Below are positions 18,679 through 27,390 of a stretch of 64,000 nt of DNA, piece after piece. Origin of the DNA: an uncultured Rhizobium sp. (GTDB lineage: Bacteria > Pseudomonadota > Alphaproteobacteria > Rhizobiales > Rhizobiaceae); NCBI GenBank assembly GCA_945952045.1, contig CAMFHE010000003.1:1-64000 (forward strand). Reading direction: 5' to 3'. A program made the translations under genes and the position numbers. Numbering within the stretch: the first letter of the stretch is position 1; every line of letters starts with the position of its first letter. A model generated the notes under the pieces. That model ran no database searches, was not told where the DNA came from, and saw only the letters and a list, made by a program, of their open reading frames with translations.

Positions 18679-19122
18679 CTATGGCGGCACCAAAGATTGA
18701 AACTGCAGCCGGGAGACCGATTGGGTCGCAACACAGGCCGTGTTTCCATGCAGGATCAGTTCCCTGCAATGAAAGGCATGGATGGCGGACGATGTTTTCA
18801 ACAGGCTCCAACGGCCGGATGGTTCGATCTCCCGCTCAATGGGAACGACGACATCGGTCAGCGGTTGGGAAAGGCCGGTTCCAAATGCCTTGACCACCGC
18901 TTCCTTTCGCCGCCAGATGGCAAGAAGCCGGGCGCGATCGAAACTGGAACAGGCTGCGCGTTTTCGTTCCGCAGTCGACCAGACGGGGTCAAACCAGGCT
19001 GCGGTCAGACTTGGAATGTCGACTTCGATATCGACGCCTACCGGTCGCTCCGCCAAGGCCAGCAGGGCCTTGGCGCAAAAATATCACATCGCCGCCATTC
19101 GGCGACAGCGTCTGCTTGAAAA
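18679..19122 (-). pseudogene. Broken 4'-phosphopantetheinyl transferase (Sfp/EntD-type)
   Basis: On the minus strand, VGVDIE and then WRRKEAVVKAFGTGLSQPL are the two magnesium and CoA-binding signatures of phosphopantetheinyl transferases. The C-terminal tail also resembles the family. Upstream, the frame is interrupted by a TGA. A neighbouring frame supplies KQTLSPNGGDVIF, the stretch that normally leads into the Ser-His-Ser motif, which is missing. The N-terminal third is absent. Intact enzymes of this type load carrier domains of siderophore synthetases, so the fragment suggests a lost siderophore-biosynthesis locus beside the surviving uptake genes. Confidence 0.65.
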
Positions 19123-19185
19123 TTAGGGGCCTGCCTGTCTTGCGTCATACCGGCAAGCTGCGCCGTTTCGATCAATCCCGGCGCA

Positions 19186-19430
19186 ATCGCTTTGACGGTG
19201 CGCCAACATAGGCGAATTGCGAAGCAAAATTGATGATTCGTGCATGGCCGCGCTCGATCATCTGCAGGAAAAACACCTGAGACATGATGAATGTGCCGCG
19301 CAGATTGACATAGATCATCCGGTCGAAATCCTCGACACGGTCGTCCGGGAACGGGTGGTCGGTGCTGATGCCCACCGCGTTGACGACGATATCGGCGTGG
19401 CAGAGCTTTCGGGCGTGCAGGGTGTCAAGC
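19186..19430 (-). pseudogene. Internal fragment of a short-chain dehydrogenase/reductase
   Basis: The minus strand encodes DIVVNAVGIS, then a segment ending RMIYVNLRGTFIMSQVFF, then RIINFASQFAYVGAP. These are the central parts of an SDR: the NNAG-equivalent, the helix with the conserved Asn, and the strand carrying the catalytic Ser. The Rossmann N-terminus and the YxxxK motif are missing. Similarity stops at GAP, after which SKRLRRD and a stop follow. It abuts a DapA-family fragment on the other strand near 19425, so a rearrangement joined them. Confidence 0.65.
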
Positions 19431-19831
19431 AGAGCGCTGGCGACCTGAAGATGATGGCGGATCTGATGCTGGGCACGCCGAGCGGCTGCAAGATCTATAC
19501 CGCCGTCGATGCCTTGCTCTATCCGTCCTTTGCTCTCGGTTGCCACGGCACGATTGCCGCCAACCCGGCTGCTGTTCCCGGCGTCTGCATTGCGCTTTGG
19601 AATGCCGTGCAGCGCGGCGATCACGTCCGGGCTCGCGAAATTCACGAGGCGCTGCTGCGCTTCTGGAACACGATCTCTTCGGATAACCTGCCGGCAAACA
19701 TCAAGACGTCGATCGCGCTGCAGGGAACTGAAGCCGGCCTGCCGCGCATGCCGATGCCGAAGACTTCGGCGGCTCAACTCGAAAACATCAAGCGCGAGCT
19801 TGCCAACGTCCTTCGCTACGAGGAAGCTTGA
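19420..19831 (+). pseudogene. C-terminal half of a DapA/NanA-family (dihydrodipicolinate synthase-like) lyase
   Basis: From about 19420 the plus strand encodes GVKQSAGDLKMMADLM. This corresponds to the strand after the Schiff-base Lys in class I aldolases of the DapA family. GCHGTIAANPAAVPG and a normal C-terminus follow. The N-terminal half is missing; upstream the same frame is merely antisense to the SDR fragment. No promoter or start belongs to it. It is a truncated relic of a sugar-acid or hydroxyproline-type aldolase. Confidence 0.7.
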
Positions 19832-19840
19832 ACTTGAACG

Positions 19841-19864
19841 GGAGGGCGCGATGCCGCGCCCTCC
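19841..19864. terminator. Terminator-like hairpin between convergent genes
   Basis: GGAGGGCGCG (19841-19850) and CGCGCCCTCC (19855-19864) form a perfect 10-bp GC-rich stem with the loop ATGC. It lies between the DapA-family relic and the end of the NCS1 permease gene and could act in both directions. The T-run is weak. Confidence 0.6.
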
Positions 19865-19893
19865 TCTAATTCCCATGCGACGGGTCGGAGAGA

Positions 19894-21252
19894 CTAGGAG
19901 CGCCCAACCATAGAGCGCACCGAATATCCGCTTCTCATCCCGATCGCATAAACCGCAAAACCAAGAGCGGCAGTTGCCGGTGCGGAAAGCCCGGAATAGT
20001 CACCACCCCACAGATGCAGCCAGATGCCGACAGCGGCGGCAATGATCCAAGCCGAAATGCCGAGCGCATTGAAGGCCGGCATATGGGTGGCGCGATATTC
20101 GATCGCGTGGTCTTTGGCGCCATTGTTGCGTTCGATGAGAATGTGGGCCAATGCAATCGCTACCCAGGCGACCACGAAGATGCCCTGATAGGCGAGCGCC
20201 TGAAGCAGATAGGTGAAGACGTCGGCAAGCATCAGGAGATAGACGATGACGCCGACCGCAATCGCCCACCCGACGCGGCCGAACGGCAGGCGGCCGAAGA
20301 GTTGCACCAGCGCTTCCAGATTGACGGCGGCAAGGTAATAGTTGGCCGTATTGATCCGGGTCTGCGTGACCCAGACAAATGCAAGACCCCAGATGCCCAT
20401 CAGTTTCAACAAAGCCAACAGCACGCTGACCTCCGAAAGCGCGCCAAGATCCGGCACGGTGCCGATCATGAACATACCGAAGAGACCGCTCATCAAGAAG
20501 GCGACGAGATAGAAAGGCGTGCCGAAGTTGAAGATCGCATGATAGCGGGCATCTTCCAGGCGGCCAAACCGGGCATAATCGAAGGTGTACATCATCAGCA
20601 CCCAAACGCCCATGTAATAGACGAAGCAGGACCACCATCCCCCGGCGGGAGCGCCGGTTTCAGGGCCGAGATTCAGCCATTTGTCGCTGTAGCCATACTC
20701 ACCGATCGCAAGCGCGACGGCGACGACAAGGCCGAGCAGATAAAATGGCAGCAACACGCCGTTGAACTTGTCCAGCCATGTCTGGATGCTGCCGAAGATC
20801 AACGGCACGCTGTAGAGCACGACGATCAGCGCTGCGAGCGGATAGGAAATCGACGGCACGACGGTGTTGATGCCGACCGCGATGACCGAACCTTCAAAGA
20901 CAGCGTAATAGATCGCCGTCGCGCAGAAGATCAGCGTTGCCAATCCCGCTCCGACATTTCCGAAAAGGACGCGCGAGAACAGCGCGACCGAAAGACCGGT
21001 GCGAATGGCGAAGCGACTCAGCACCGCGTTGACGACGCCATAAGCCACGACCGACATCACGATGCCGATGATGGCGTTTCGCGTGCCGAAATTGAGCGCC
21101 ATGGCGGCGCCGACGACGATGTAGAACACCGCGCTGCATACCGCCCACCAGGCCATGGTGAGCGCGCCTTTGGGCATGCGGGCGTGCGGTGGCACCGCCA
21201 CATTGGAAAAATCCGAATTGTCGGCTTCGGAAGCCGAGACATTGCCAGCCAT
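19894..21252 (-). CDS. NCS1-family permease (cytosine/hydantoin/allantoin type)
   Basis: This 452-residue inner-membrane protein has about 12 hydrophobic segments and the nucleobase-cation-symport-1 pattern, close to CodB-like transporters. It should import a nitrogen-rich ring compound with a cation. It is the distal gene of an operon with hyuB and hyuA (43-base gap), so the cargo is probably the hydantoin, lactam or related ring opened by those enzymes. The start at 21252 follows AGGGGATCTCA. Confidence 0.88.
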   Translation of the reverse strand: MAGNVSASEADNSDFSNVAVPPHARMPKGALTMAWWAVCSAVFYIVVGAAMALNFGTRNAIIGIVMSVVAYGVVNAVLSRFAIRTGLSVALFSRVLFGNVGAGLATLIFCATAIYYAVFEGSVIAVGINTVVPSISYPLAALIVVLYSVPLIFGSIQTWLDKFNGVLLPFYLLGLVVAVALAIGEYGYSDKWLNLGPETGAPAGGWWSCFVYYMGVWVLMMYTFDYARFGRLEDARYHAIFNFGTPFYLVAFLMSGLFGMFMIGTVPDLGALSEVSVLLALLKLMGIWGLAFVWVTQTRINTANYYLAAVNLEALVQLFGRLPFGRVGWAIAVGVIVYLLMLADVFTYLLQALAYQGIFVVAWVAIALAHILIERNNGAKDHAIEYRATHMPAFNALGISAWIIAAAVGIWLHLWGGDYSGLSAPATAALGFAVYAIGMRSGYSVRSMVGRS

Positions 21253-21295
21253 TGAGATCCCCTTTTTTGTTGTCGTCAGCCGCGCATCGGCGGAT

Positions 21296-23383
21296 TTACG
21301 ATGGATTTTGACGTGTCAGCAGGTAGCTGCCGCTTTCGTGCAGCTCGCTCGTCCAGCCGGGCTCGATCACGATGGTCGTGGTGACTTCCTCGATGATCGC
21401 CGGCCCCTGGATGAATGCGCCGGCACCAAGCTTCGCGCCGTCGTAGACTGGCGTCGCAGTCGTTGCGCCGGACTGATCGAAGATTGCGTCACGATGGCCT
21501 TTCAGCGCTTCATCTGCCTTGCCGGTCCCCGCGACGGTCGGCGTGCGCACCTTTTCGATCCGGCCGTAGATCGTCGATTCCAGGTTCACCACTTCGACTG
21601 CGCTGTGGCGTTCCGCATAGGTGTAGAGTTCCTCGTGCCGGGCGTGGAAAGCGTCCTTGACCTTTTCGATGGTGGTCGCATCGATCGTGAAAGTACCGAT
21701 ATCGACGGTGCATTCATGCACCTGGCCCACATAGCGCATGTCAATCGATCGTTTGATTGTGAGAGCGTCGTCGTCGAAGCCATCCGCCTTCAGATGCGCG
21801 ACGCCTTTTTCCTCGATTTCGCGGAACAGGCTGTCCACACGCTGGTAAGCGGCCTCATTGTCCAGCCGGACCGGGGCGGGCGCCATGTAATTGTATTTGA
21901 CGTCCGAGATGATCTGGCCGAAGGCGCAGAGCCCGGAAGCAAGTTTTGGCAGAATAATCGTGTCGATACCCATCTCGCTCGCCAGCGCGGTGATGTGCGC
22001 TGCCGTCGCGCCGCCTGCCCCAACCAGAACGAAATCGCGCGGATCGTAGCCACGTTCCACGGAAACGCGGCGGATGCCGTTGACCATGCTGTTGTTGACG
22101 ATCGCGAACATCCCGTGCGCCGCCTGCTCGATGGAAATGCCGAGCGGCTCGGCGACCCGCGCAACGGCGGCGCGCGCCCTCCCAATATCGAGCGGCAGCT
22201 TGCCGCCAAGCAAGCCTTCGGGGTTAAGGTAACCGAGGACGAGGTTGGCGTCGGAGGTAGTCGGCTCGATACCACCGCGGCCGTAGCAGGCGGGACCCGG
22301 CTCGGAGCCCGCGGATTGCGGGCCGACCTGCAGCAGGCCAAGAGGGTCGATCCATCCGATGGAGCCGCCGCCCGCACCCAACGTCTCGACCTGAATCATC
22401 GGTACGCCAATACGATAGCGCAGAAAGTCGATGTTCTTGTTGAGGTTGGTCTGGCCGTCGCGCGTCAGGGTGATGTCGAAGGATGTGCCGCCCATGTCGA
22501 CTGTGATGACGTTTCTATGATCGAACGGCGCACCGACATACAGCCCCGCCTGAGGCGCGGAGGCCGGTCCCGAATTGATGGCGTAAACCGACCGCTCGGT
22601 CATTGCCTGGCCTGTGGCAAGTCCGCCGTTGGACTGGAAGTAGCGTACAGGCTGTTTTGCGCCCAATTTTCTGAAATAGGCATCGACCGCGGCAACATAC
22701 CGACGCATGACCGGTGCGAGATAGGCGTTGGTGACGGCGGTGGAGGTGCGGGTGTACTCGCGCACCTGCGGATAGAGTTCGACACCGACGGTCAGGATGG
22801 CCTCCGGCATCATCGCGCGCACGATGTCAGCGGCGCGCCGCTCGTGGCTCGGATCGAGCACCGACCAGACGAACGAGATGGCGACGGTCTCCACGCCCTC
22901 CTTGAGGAACAGGCGGCAGGCCTCCCTTACGTCATCCTCATGCAGAGGCGTGCGCACGGAGCCGTCGGAGAGGATGCGTTCGCGAACGCCGCGCCGGAGA
23001 TAGCGGGGGACGAGCATGGTCGCAGCCGGATAATCCGGATCATAGCGGAAACCGTCCTCCTTGTGGCCGTTGCGGATCTCGATGGAGTCTTCGTGGCCCG
23101 CCGTGCAGATCAATCCCGTCTTGCCACCGCGATGGGTGATCAGCGCATTCAGACCGACGGTCGTGCCGTTGATGCAGAGATCGCAGTTTGCGATGATCTC
23201 ATCGATCGGCTTCCTGAGGTCAGCGGCGATGAGCCCGAGACCATTCTCGATTGCTTTTGTCGGGTCTGCGGGCGTCGAAAGCGCCTTGAACAGTTTCACC
23301 TCTCCGCTGGCACGGTCGGCGATGACGAAATCGGTGAAGGTGCCGCCGGCGTCGATGCCGAGACGATAGGAATGCATGGTCAT
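21296..23383 (-). CDS. hyuA: ATP-dependent hydantoinase/oxoprolinase family, subunit A (HyuA)
   Basis: This 695-residue protein has the HyuA layout. An N-terminal ATP-binding fold starts with GIDAGGTFTDFV (residues 9-20), and the core repeats the phosphate-binding pattern VDMGGTSFDITL. With HyuB it forms ATP-dependent hydrolases that open hydantoins, 5-oxoproline or N-methylated lactams, or an acetophenone- or acetone-type carboxylase. The small third subunit of the ketone carboxylases is absent, which favours a hydrolase. It is 12 bases after the hyuB stop and upstream of the NCS1 permease. Substrate not determined. Confidence 0.88.
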   Translation of the reverse strand: MTMHSYRLGIDAGGTFTDFVIADRASGEVKLFKALSTPADPTKAIENGLGLIAADLRKPIDEIIANCDLCINGTTVGLNALITHRGGKTGLICTAGHEDSIEIRNGHKEDGFRYDPDYPAATMLVPRYLRRGVRERILSDGSVRTPLHEDDVREACRLFLKEGVETVAISFVWSVLDPSHERRAADIVRAMMPEAILTVGVELYPQVREYTRTSTAVTNAYLAPVMRRYVAAVDAYFRKLGAKQPVRYFQSNGGLATGQAMTERSVYAINSGPASAPQAGLYVGAPFDHRNVITVDMGGTSFDITLTRDGQTNLNKNIDFLRYRIGVPMIQVETLGAGGGSIGWIDPLGLLQVGPQSAGSEPGPACYGRGGIEPTTSDANLVLGYLNPEGLLGGKLPLDIGRARAAVARVAEPLGISIEQAAHGMFAIVNNSMVNGIRRVSVERGYDPRDFVLVGAGGATAAHITALASEMGIDTIILPKLASGLCAFGQIISDVKYNYMAPAPVRLDNEAAYQRVDSLFREIEEKGVAHLKADGFDDDALTIKRSIDMRYVGQVHECTVDIGTFTIDATTIEKVKDAFHARHEELYTYAERHSAVEVVNLESTIYGRIEKVRTPTVAGTGKADEALKGHRDAIFDQSGATTATPVYDGAKLGAGAFIQGPAIIEEVTTTIVIEPGWTSELHESGSYLLTRQNPS

Positions 23384-23395
23384 GTCTGGTCTTCC

Positions 23396-25156
23396 TTACT
23401 GGGTGGCTCGCATGCGCGCTGTCTCGGCGACATCGACGGCGAGTGTTTCCGGGTCGGCGATAGCGACGCCGTAGTCGGCGCGGGCACCTTCGATGGAGAC
23501 GAGGCCGTTGCGCACATCCCGCACGACATTTTCGACCGGCCGCTCATAAGGGTTCCCGTAACCGCCGCCGCCGGGGTTGAGGTTGGTGATGGTCTGTCCC
23601 GGCTTGATCGTCTGGATGATATTCTTGCGCTCGACCTCGACCTTGCCATCGCGGCGCAGTTCCACGCGTCCGACCTTCGTGTCGATCATCGAGGATTTTG
23701 CGCCCGCGGCGCCCATGGCGGGAATGCGACGACCTTCGCCGAAGCCGATGCAAAGCATGTCGCCGTTCAGCGGTTCCACTTCCCATGCCGTGCCAGAACC
23801 GCCGCGGAATTTGCCAGCGCCGCCGGAGTCGGTCATCAGGGAATAGCGGTGGATGACGATGGGATACGAGTATTCGAGAAGCTCCACGTCACCTGATGTC
23901 AACGCGCCGAAGCAGCATTCCGGGCCGACGGCGTGCCAACCATCCTGCTTGGGCGTCGCGCCGCCACCGGAAATGATGGTGGCGAGCACCATGGTGACGA
24001 ATTCCTCGTTGGTTCGTGAATCGCGGCCAGCGATGTTGAGGCCGTTGGCGTGTCCCCAGGACGCCGATACCTTGGAGGGCACCGCCTTTTCAAAGGCCAG
24101 GCGCACCGCATCGGTCAGCGTTTCCATCGGCGTCGTCGTGCAATTCATGTGAGGCGCAGGCTCCTGCGCATTGCACAGCGTGCCCTTCGGCCCGAAATCG
24201 ACGCTCACGCAGCGATAAAGCCCCTCATTGTAAGGCGGCGGCAGCGCTGCGAACATCATGAGCCCGAGATACACGCCCGAATGCGAGTTGCCTTCGTAGG
24301 AATTGATGAAATACGGGATTTGAGGCGGGCTATCGATGGCGATGTGGCAGCTATCTCCCGTGATGGTCACCGTTGCCTTAATTTCGAAATCTCCGAAACC
24401 GTGGCCGGCGTCTTCGAGGATAGCCAGACCTTCATATGTCCCGTCGGGTACGGTCGCGATGAGCGCGCGCATATGACGGTCCGCCATATCGAGCAGCGTA
24501 TCGACGCAAGCGTCCACCTGTTCCTTGCCGTACTTGTCGAGCATGGCGACGAGGTTGCGTTCGCCCACCTGGCAAGCGCCGATGAGCGCCCGGAAGTCAC
24601 CCTCCTGGTCGCGCCGGGCGCGCATGTTGGTGAGGATCATGTTGAGGACATCGTGGCGCGGCTTTCCGCGGTCCCAGATCTTCACCGGCGGAATGCGCAG
24701 GCACTCGGCGTAGATTTCGGTGGCGTTGGGATTATAGCCGGCCGGCACCGGGCCACCGATATCCGTCAGGTGCCCTTTGCAGACGGTCCAGTAGACGAGC
24801 TCACCCTTGTAGAAGACCGGTTTGTACATGCAGGTATCGATGGCATGGCTGCCGCCGAAGGCCGGGTCGTTGTGCAGGAACAGATCGCCCTCGTGGATGT
24901 CGTCGCCAAAAAAGGCGGCTACCGCCTTCATTGCAGGAATGAGAGAGCCCAGATGGATCGGAATGTCCTGCCCCTGGAGGATCATTTCCGGGCGCGCGTT
25001 GAACAGTGCCGTGGAATAGTCGTGCGCCAGGTTGAAAACCGAGGAACGGGCGGTTTTTTCCAGCGCGAGCGTCATCTCTCGCTGTGTCGTCTCAAGCATG
25101 CCTCGCACCACCGAAAGGGTGATCGGGTCTACCTTTGTAGTCTGGGTATGAATCAT
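23396..25156 (-). CDS. hyuB: ATP-dependent hydantoinase/oxoprolinase family, subunit B (HyuB)
   Basis: This 586-residue protein is the partner of HyuA. Family features visible include DPITLSVVRGML at the N-terminus, FLHNDPAFGGSHAIDTCMY, and the glycine-rich PGGGGYGNP near the C-terminus. The start is ATG 25156 or GTG 25165; neither has a good ribosome site, and the frame extends upstream without a better choice. It is the first gene of the hyuB-hyuA-permease operon, divergent from an AraC regulator across 239 bases that must contain both promoters. Confidence 0.88.
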   Translation of the reverse strand: MIHTQTTKVDPITLSVVRGMLETTQREMTLALEKTARSSVFNLAHDYSTALFNARPEMILQGQDIPIHLGSLIPAMKAVAAFFGDDIHEGDLFLHNDPAFGGSHAIDTCMYKPVFYKGELVYWTVCKGHLTDIGGPVPAGYNPNATEIYAECLRIPPVKIWDRGKPRHDVLNMILTNMRARRDQEGDFRALIGACQVGERNLVAMLDKYGKEQVDACVDTLLDMADRHMRALIATVPDGTYEGLAILEDAGHGFGDFEIKATVTITGDSCHIAIDSPPQIPYFINSYEGNSHSGVYLGLMMFAALPPPYNEGLYRCVSVDFGPKGTLCNAQEPAPHMNCTTTPMETLTDAVRLAFEKAVPSKVSASWGHANGLNIAGRDSRTNEEFVTMVLATIISGGGATPKQDGWHAVGPECCFGALTSGDVELLEYSYPIVIHRYSLMTDSGGAGKFRGGSGTAWEVEPLNGDMLCIGFGEGRRIPAMGAAGAKSSMIDTKVGRVELRRDGKVEVERKNIIQTIKPGQTITNLNPGGGGYGNPYERPVENVVRDVRNGLVSIEGARADYGVAIADPETLAVDVAETARMRATQ

Positions 25157-25395
25157 CGTGCTCACGCTGGTTGAGGGCGAGAACCGACGGCCTGGAAACC
25201 GATGGAAGTGCTGATGTAACTGTTCCCTGGCCGCCGATGTCTGTCGCACCGTTGAAGCCGAGCTAATCTAGTCAGAGTTTCTCCCGACGGTCTTGGTGCA
25301 CAGCGAACGAAAGATTGCGCGGGAGCGCACCGCCTCCGATTTTCGTTGCCTGGGAAAAACCGTATGCTTAATTTGGCGTAAAGAGGGGAAGCCGC

Positions 25396-26364
25396 ATGAA
25401 GACGAGCATCACCACGAGCGCCACCCATCCTCCGGAGCGGAGCCGTCATTGGCATGACGCGATCGCGACGGCTTATTTCCCATTGGAGCTAAGATTCCTG
25501 GATCCGGATCGCTTTTCGGGCGACCTGACGACGTGGCAGTTCGGCGACGTTTCCATCTCGCGGCTGACTTCCGACGCCCTGCAATACCACCGACTGCCCC
25601 ATCACTTTCGCGGCGTGCGTGACGAGGAATTCCTGGTCACCGTCCCGGCAAAGTCGGAGGTGCGTTTCTCGCAAAGCGGTAAGGAGGTCAAATGCCGACC
25701 CGGCGGCTTCTTCCTTGAGCGGAGCAGCGAACCTTACCAGTTCAGCCACGCCGAGCAGGCACACATGTGGGTGTTGAAGGTGGAAGCCGACGCGCTGGCC
25801 GGTCGGATGCGTGCCCCTGACCGCTTTTGCACACTCCAATTTGAGGCCGCCAACGGCGCGGGCGGCTTGTTCACCGACATGCTGCATCTGCTTCCGGCGC
25901 GGTTCGACGGCATGACGCAGGAAGCGCGCGTTACCGTCGGGCGCCAGCTCGTCGATCTCCTCGTGCTTGCGATCAAGGCAGACGAGCGCGTCTTGACCTC
26001 TGGCAACTCGACCGTGCGTGGCGCGCATCTTGCCAGGATCGAGACCTATGTTCGCGCCAACCTGCAGGACTTCGCGCTGGATCCCGACCGCATCGCGCGC
26101 GCCTGCGGCATCTCAACACGTTATCTGCATGAACTCTTCCGGGACACAGGACAGACCATCCGCAACTGGATACGCGACCAGCGACTGGTGGCCTGCCGTC
26201 AGGAACTTGAAGACCCGAACAACGCCTATACCGCAGCAGAGATCGCCTATCGCTGGGGGTTCAGCGACCAAACCCAGTTTTCTCGTGCGTTTAAGGCCGA
26301 GTTCGGAGTGCCTCCGGGCGAATTTCGACAAAACCGGTCTCGATCCGCTCCGACTTTTCCCTGA
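25396..26364 (+). CDS. AraC-family regulator with FeaR-like N-terminal domain
   Basis: This 322-residue protein starts with an AraC-binding-like domain beginning ERSRHWHDAIATAYFPLE, as in FeaR-type activators of amine and aromatic catabolism. It ends with an AraC helix-turn-helix pair (about 210-315), including FALDPDRIARACGISTRYLHELFRD and AYRWGFSDQTQFSRAFKAEFG. The start follows AGAGGGGAAG. Its position divergent from hyuB makes it the likely activator of the hydantoinase and permease operon; the inducer is unknown. Confidence 0.88.
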   Translation: MKTSITTSATHPPERSRHWHDAIATAYFPLELRFLDPDRFSGDLTTWQFGDVSISRLTSDALQYHRLPHHFRGVRDEEFLVTVPAKSEVRFSQSGKEVKCRPGGFFLERSSEPYQFSHAEQAHMWVLKVEADALAGRMRAPDRFCTLQFEAANGAGGLFTDMLHLLPARFDGMTQEARVTVGRQLVDLLVLAIKADERVLTSGNSTVRGAHLARIETYVRANLQDFALDPDRIARACGISTRYLHELFRDTGQTIRNWIRDQRLVACRQELEDPNNAYTAAEIAYRWGFSDQTQFSRAFKAEFGVPPGEFRQNRSRSAPTFP

Positions 26365-26401
26365 CAAACCCGGCAAGTCATCTCCGGTGCCAGGATTGTT
26401 C

Positions 26402-27328
26402 CTACGGCATCACCGCGAGCCTCGTCGCGGCGATGTCCGCAACGACGGACAAAGCGAGGGAGGCTGAATCCTTCGTGGGTCCGAAAATGCCGATCGGCGC
26501 CTTGATCCGCGCAGTATCCGCAGATGAAAACCCCATCGCCTCCAGACTGTCACATCTCTTACGATGCGTTCGCGTGCTGCCAAGCGCCCCGATATAAAAC
26601 GCGTTCGACCTCAGGGCGACCGGAAGCAGCCGTGTTTCCGCATCGAGGTCATGGTGAAGAAAGGCAATCGCCGTCAACGGGTCGATCGCCTTTATGAGCT
26701 CGTCGGCGGCGCATTGCCTATCGAGGATCGAAACATCGAAATTCGAGACCGCCGCCAGACGCATGACGGCGTCTGCCTCGATGGAATGTCCGGATAGGAT
26801 CAGCCGTATCTTGGGCTTGAAAACCGTAGTGAAGCCCGACGCGGTCCAACCGGCGCGCGCGGTCGGCTCGACAACCGACAGGGAATGGGAGCCGGGCGAG
26901 TAATGAAGCGCGGCGATGCGTCTTGCCCGAAGGCAGTCGAGAACCTCCCGCAGGGGCGCAGGATCGCGCAGCAGGTGAATGGCCACCGTAATGCCGCCAC
27001 CGCAAGGAAGAACGATATCGAAGAAAGAAGACCCCTCCCCGAACAGGACGGTGCGGTCGCATCCGCCAGCCATGGCGTCAATCGCCTCCGCAGCCACCGC
27101 CGCCTCGACACAGCTGCCCGAGACATAGCCGCAAAACCGGCCATCCGCGGAAACGGCGACCTGCGCGCCGAGCGCGCGGGCCGCTCCGCCGCGGATTTCC
27201 ACGAGGGTTGCGAGAGCGACCGGGCCTTCCGCGAACGCCTCGATCGCGAAGTCGAGGATCTGCGCGGGATCATCGGTCAGGCTTTCGCGCACGGGCGTCA
27301 CAGCCGATCCAATATCGTCCACGACCAT
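26402..27328 (-). CDS. xdhC: XdhC/CoxF-family molybdenum-cofactor insertion protein
   Basis: This 308-residue protein belongs to the XdhC family, which binds molybdenum cofactor and delivers the sulfurated form to xanthine-dehydrogenase-type enzymes. An N-terminal XdhC domain contains GYVSGSCVEAAVAAEA and the metal-cofactor-type Cys in LPCGGGI. The C-terminal Rossmann-like domain contains YIGALGSTRTHRKR and then PIGIFGPTKDSASLALSV. I chose the second of two adjacent ATGs (27328) because AAAGGAG lies five bases before it. It follows the large subunit by 62 bases and serves that enzyme. Confidence 0.88.
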   Translation of the reverse strand: MVVDDIGSAVTPVRESLTDDPAQILDFAIEAFAEGPVALATLVEIRGGAARALGAQVAVSADGRFCGYVSGSCVEAAVAAEAIDAMAGGCDRTVLFGEGSSFFDIVLPCGGGITVAIHLLRDPAPLREVLDCLRARRIAALHYSPGSHSLSVVEPTARAGWTASGFTTVFKPKIRLILSGHSIEADAVMRLAAVSNFDVSILDRQCAADELIKAIDPLTAIAFLHHDLDAETRLLPVALRSNAFYIGALGSTRTHRKRCDSLEAMGFSSADTARIKAPIGIFGPTKDSASLALSVVADIAATRLAVMP

Positions 27329-27390
27329 CATTGCTCCTTTCAAAACGTTCCTGACCGCCGACCCAGTCTTGGCGCCGTTCATCCCCGCCG

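Noticed and set aside
20014..21255. A 413-codon plus-strand frame opposite the NCS1 permease
   Set aside because: Extremely charged translation, antisense to clear membrane segments; a shadow.
21155..23896. A 913-codon plus-strand open frame opposite hyuA and hyuB
   Set aside because: It spans two well-identified minus-strand genes and has no recognisable domain or ribosome site.
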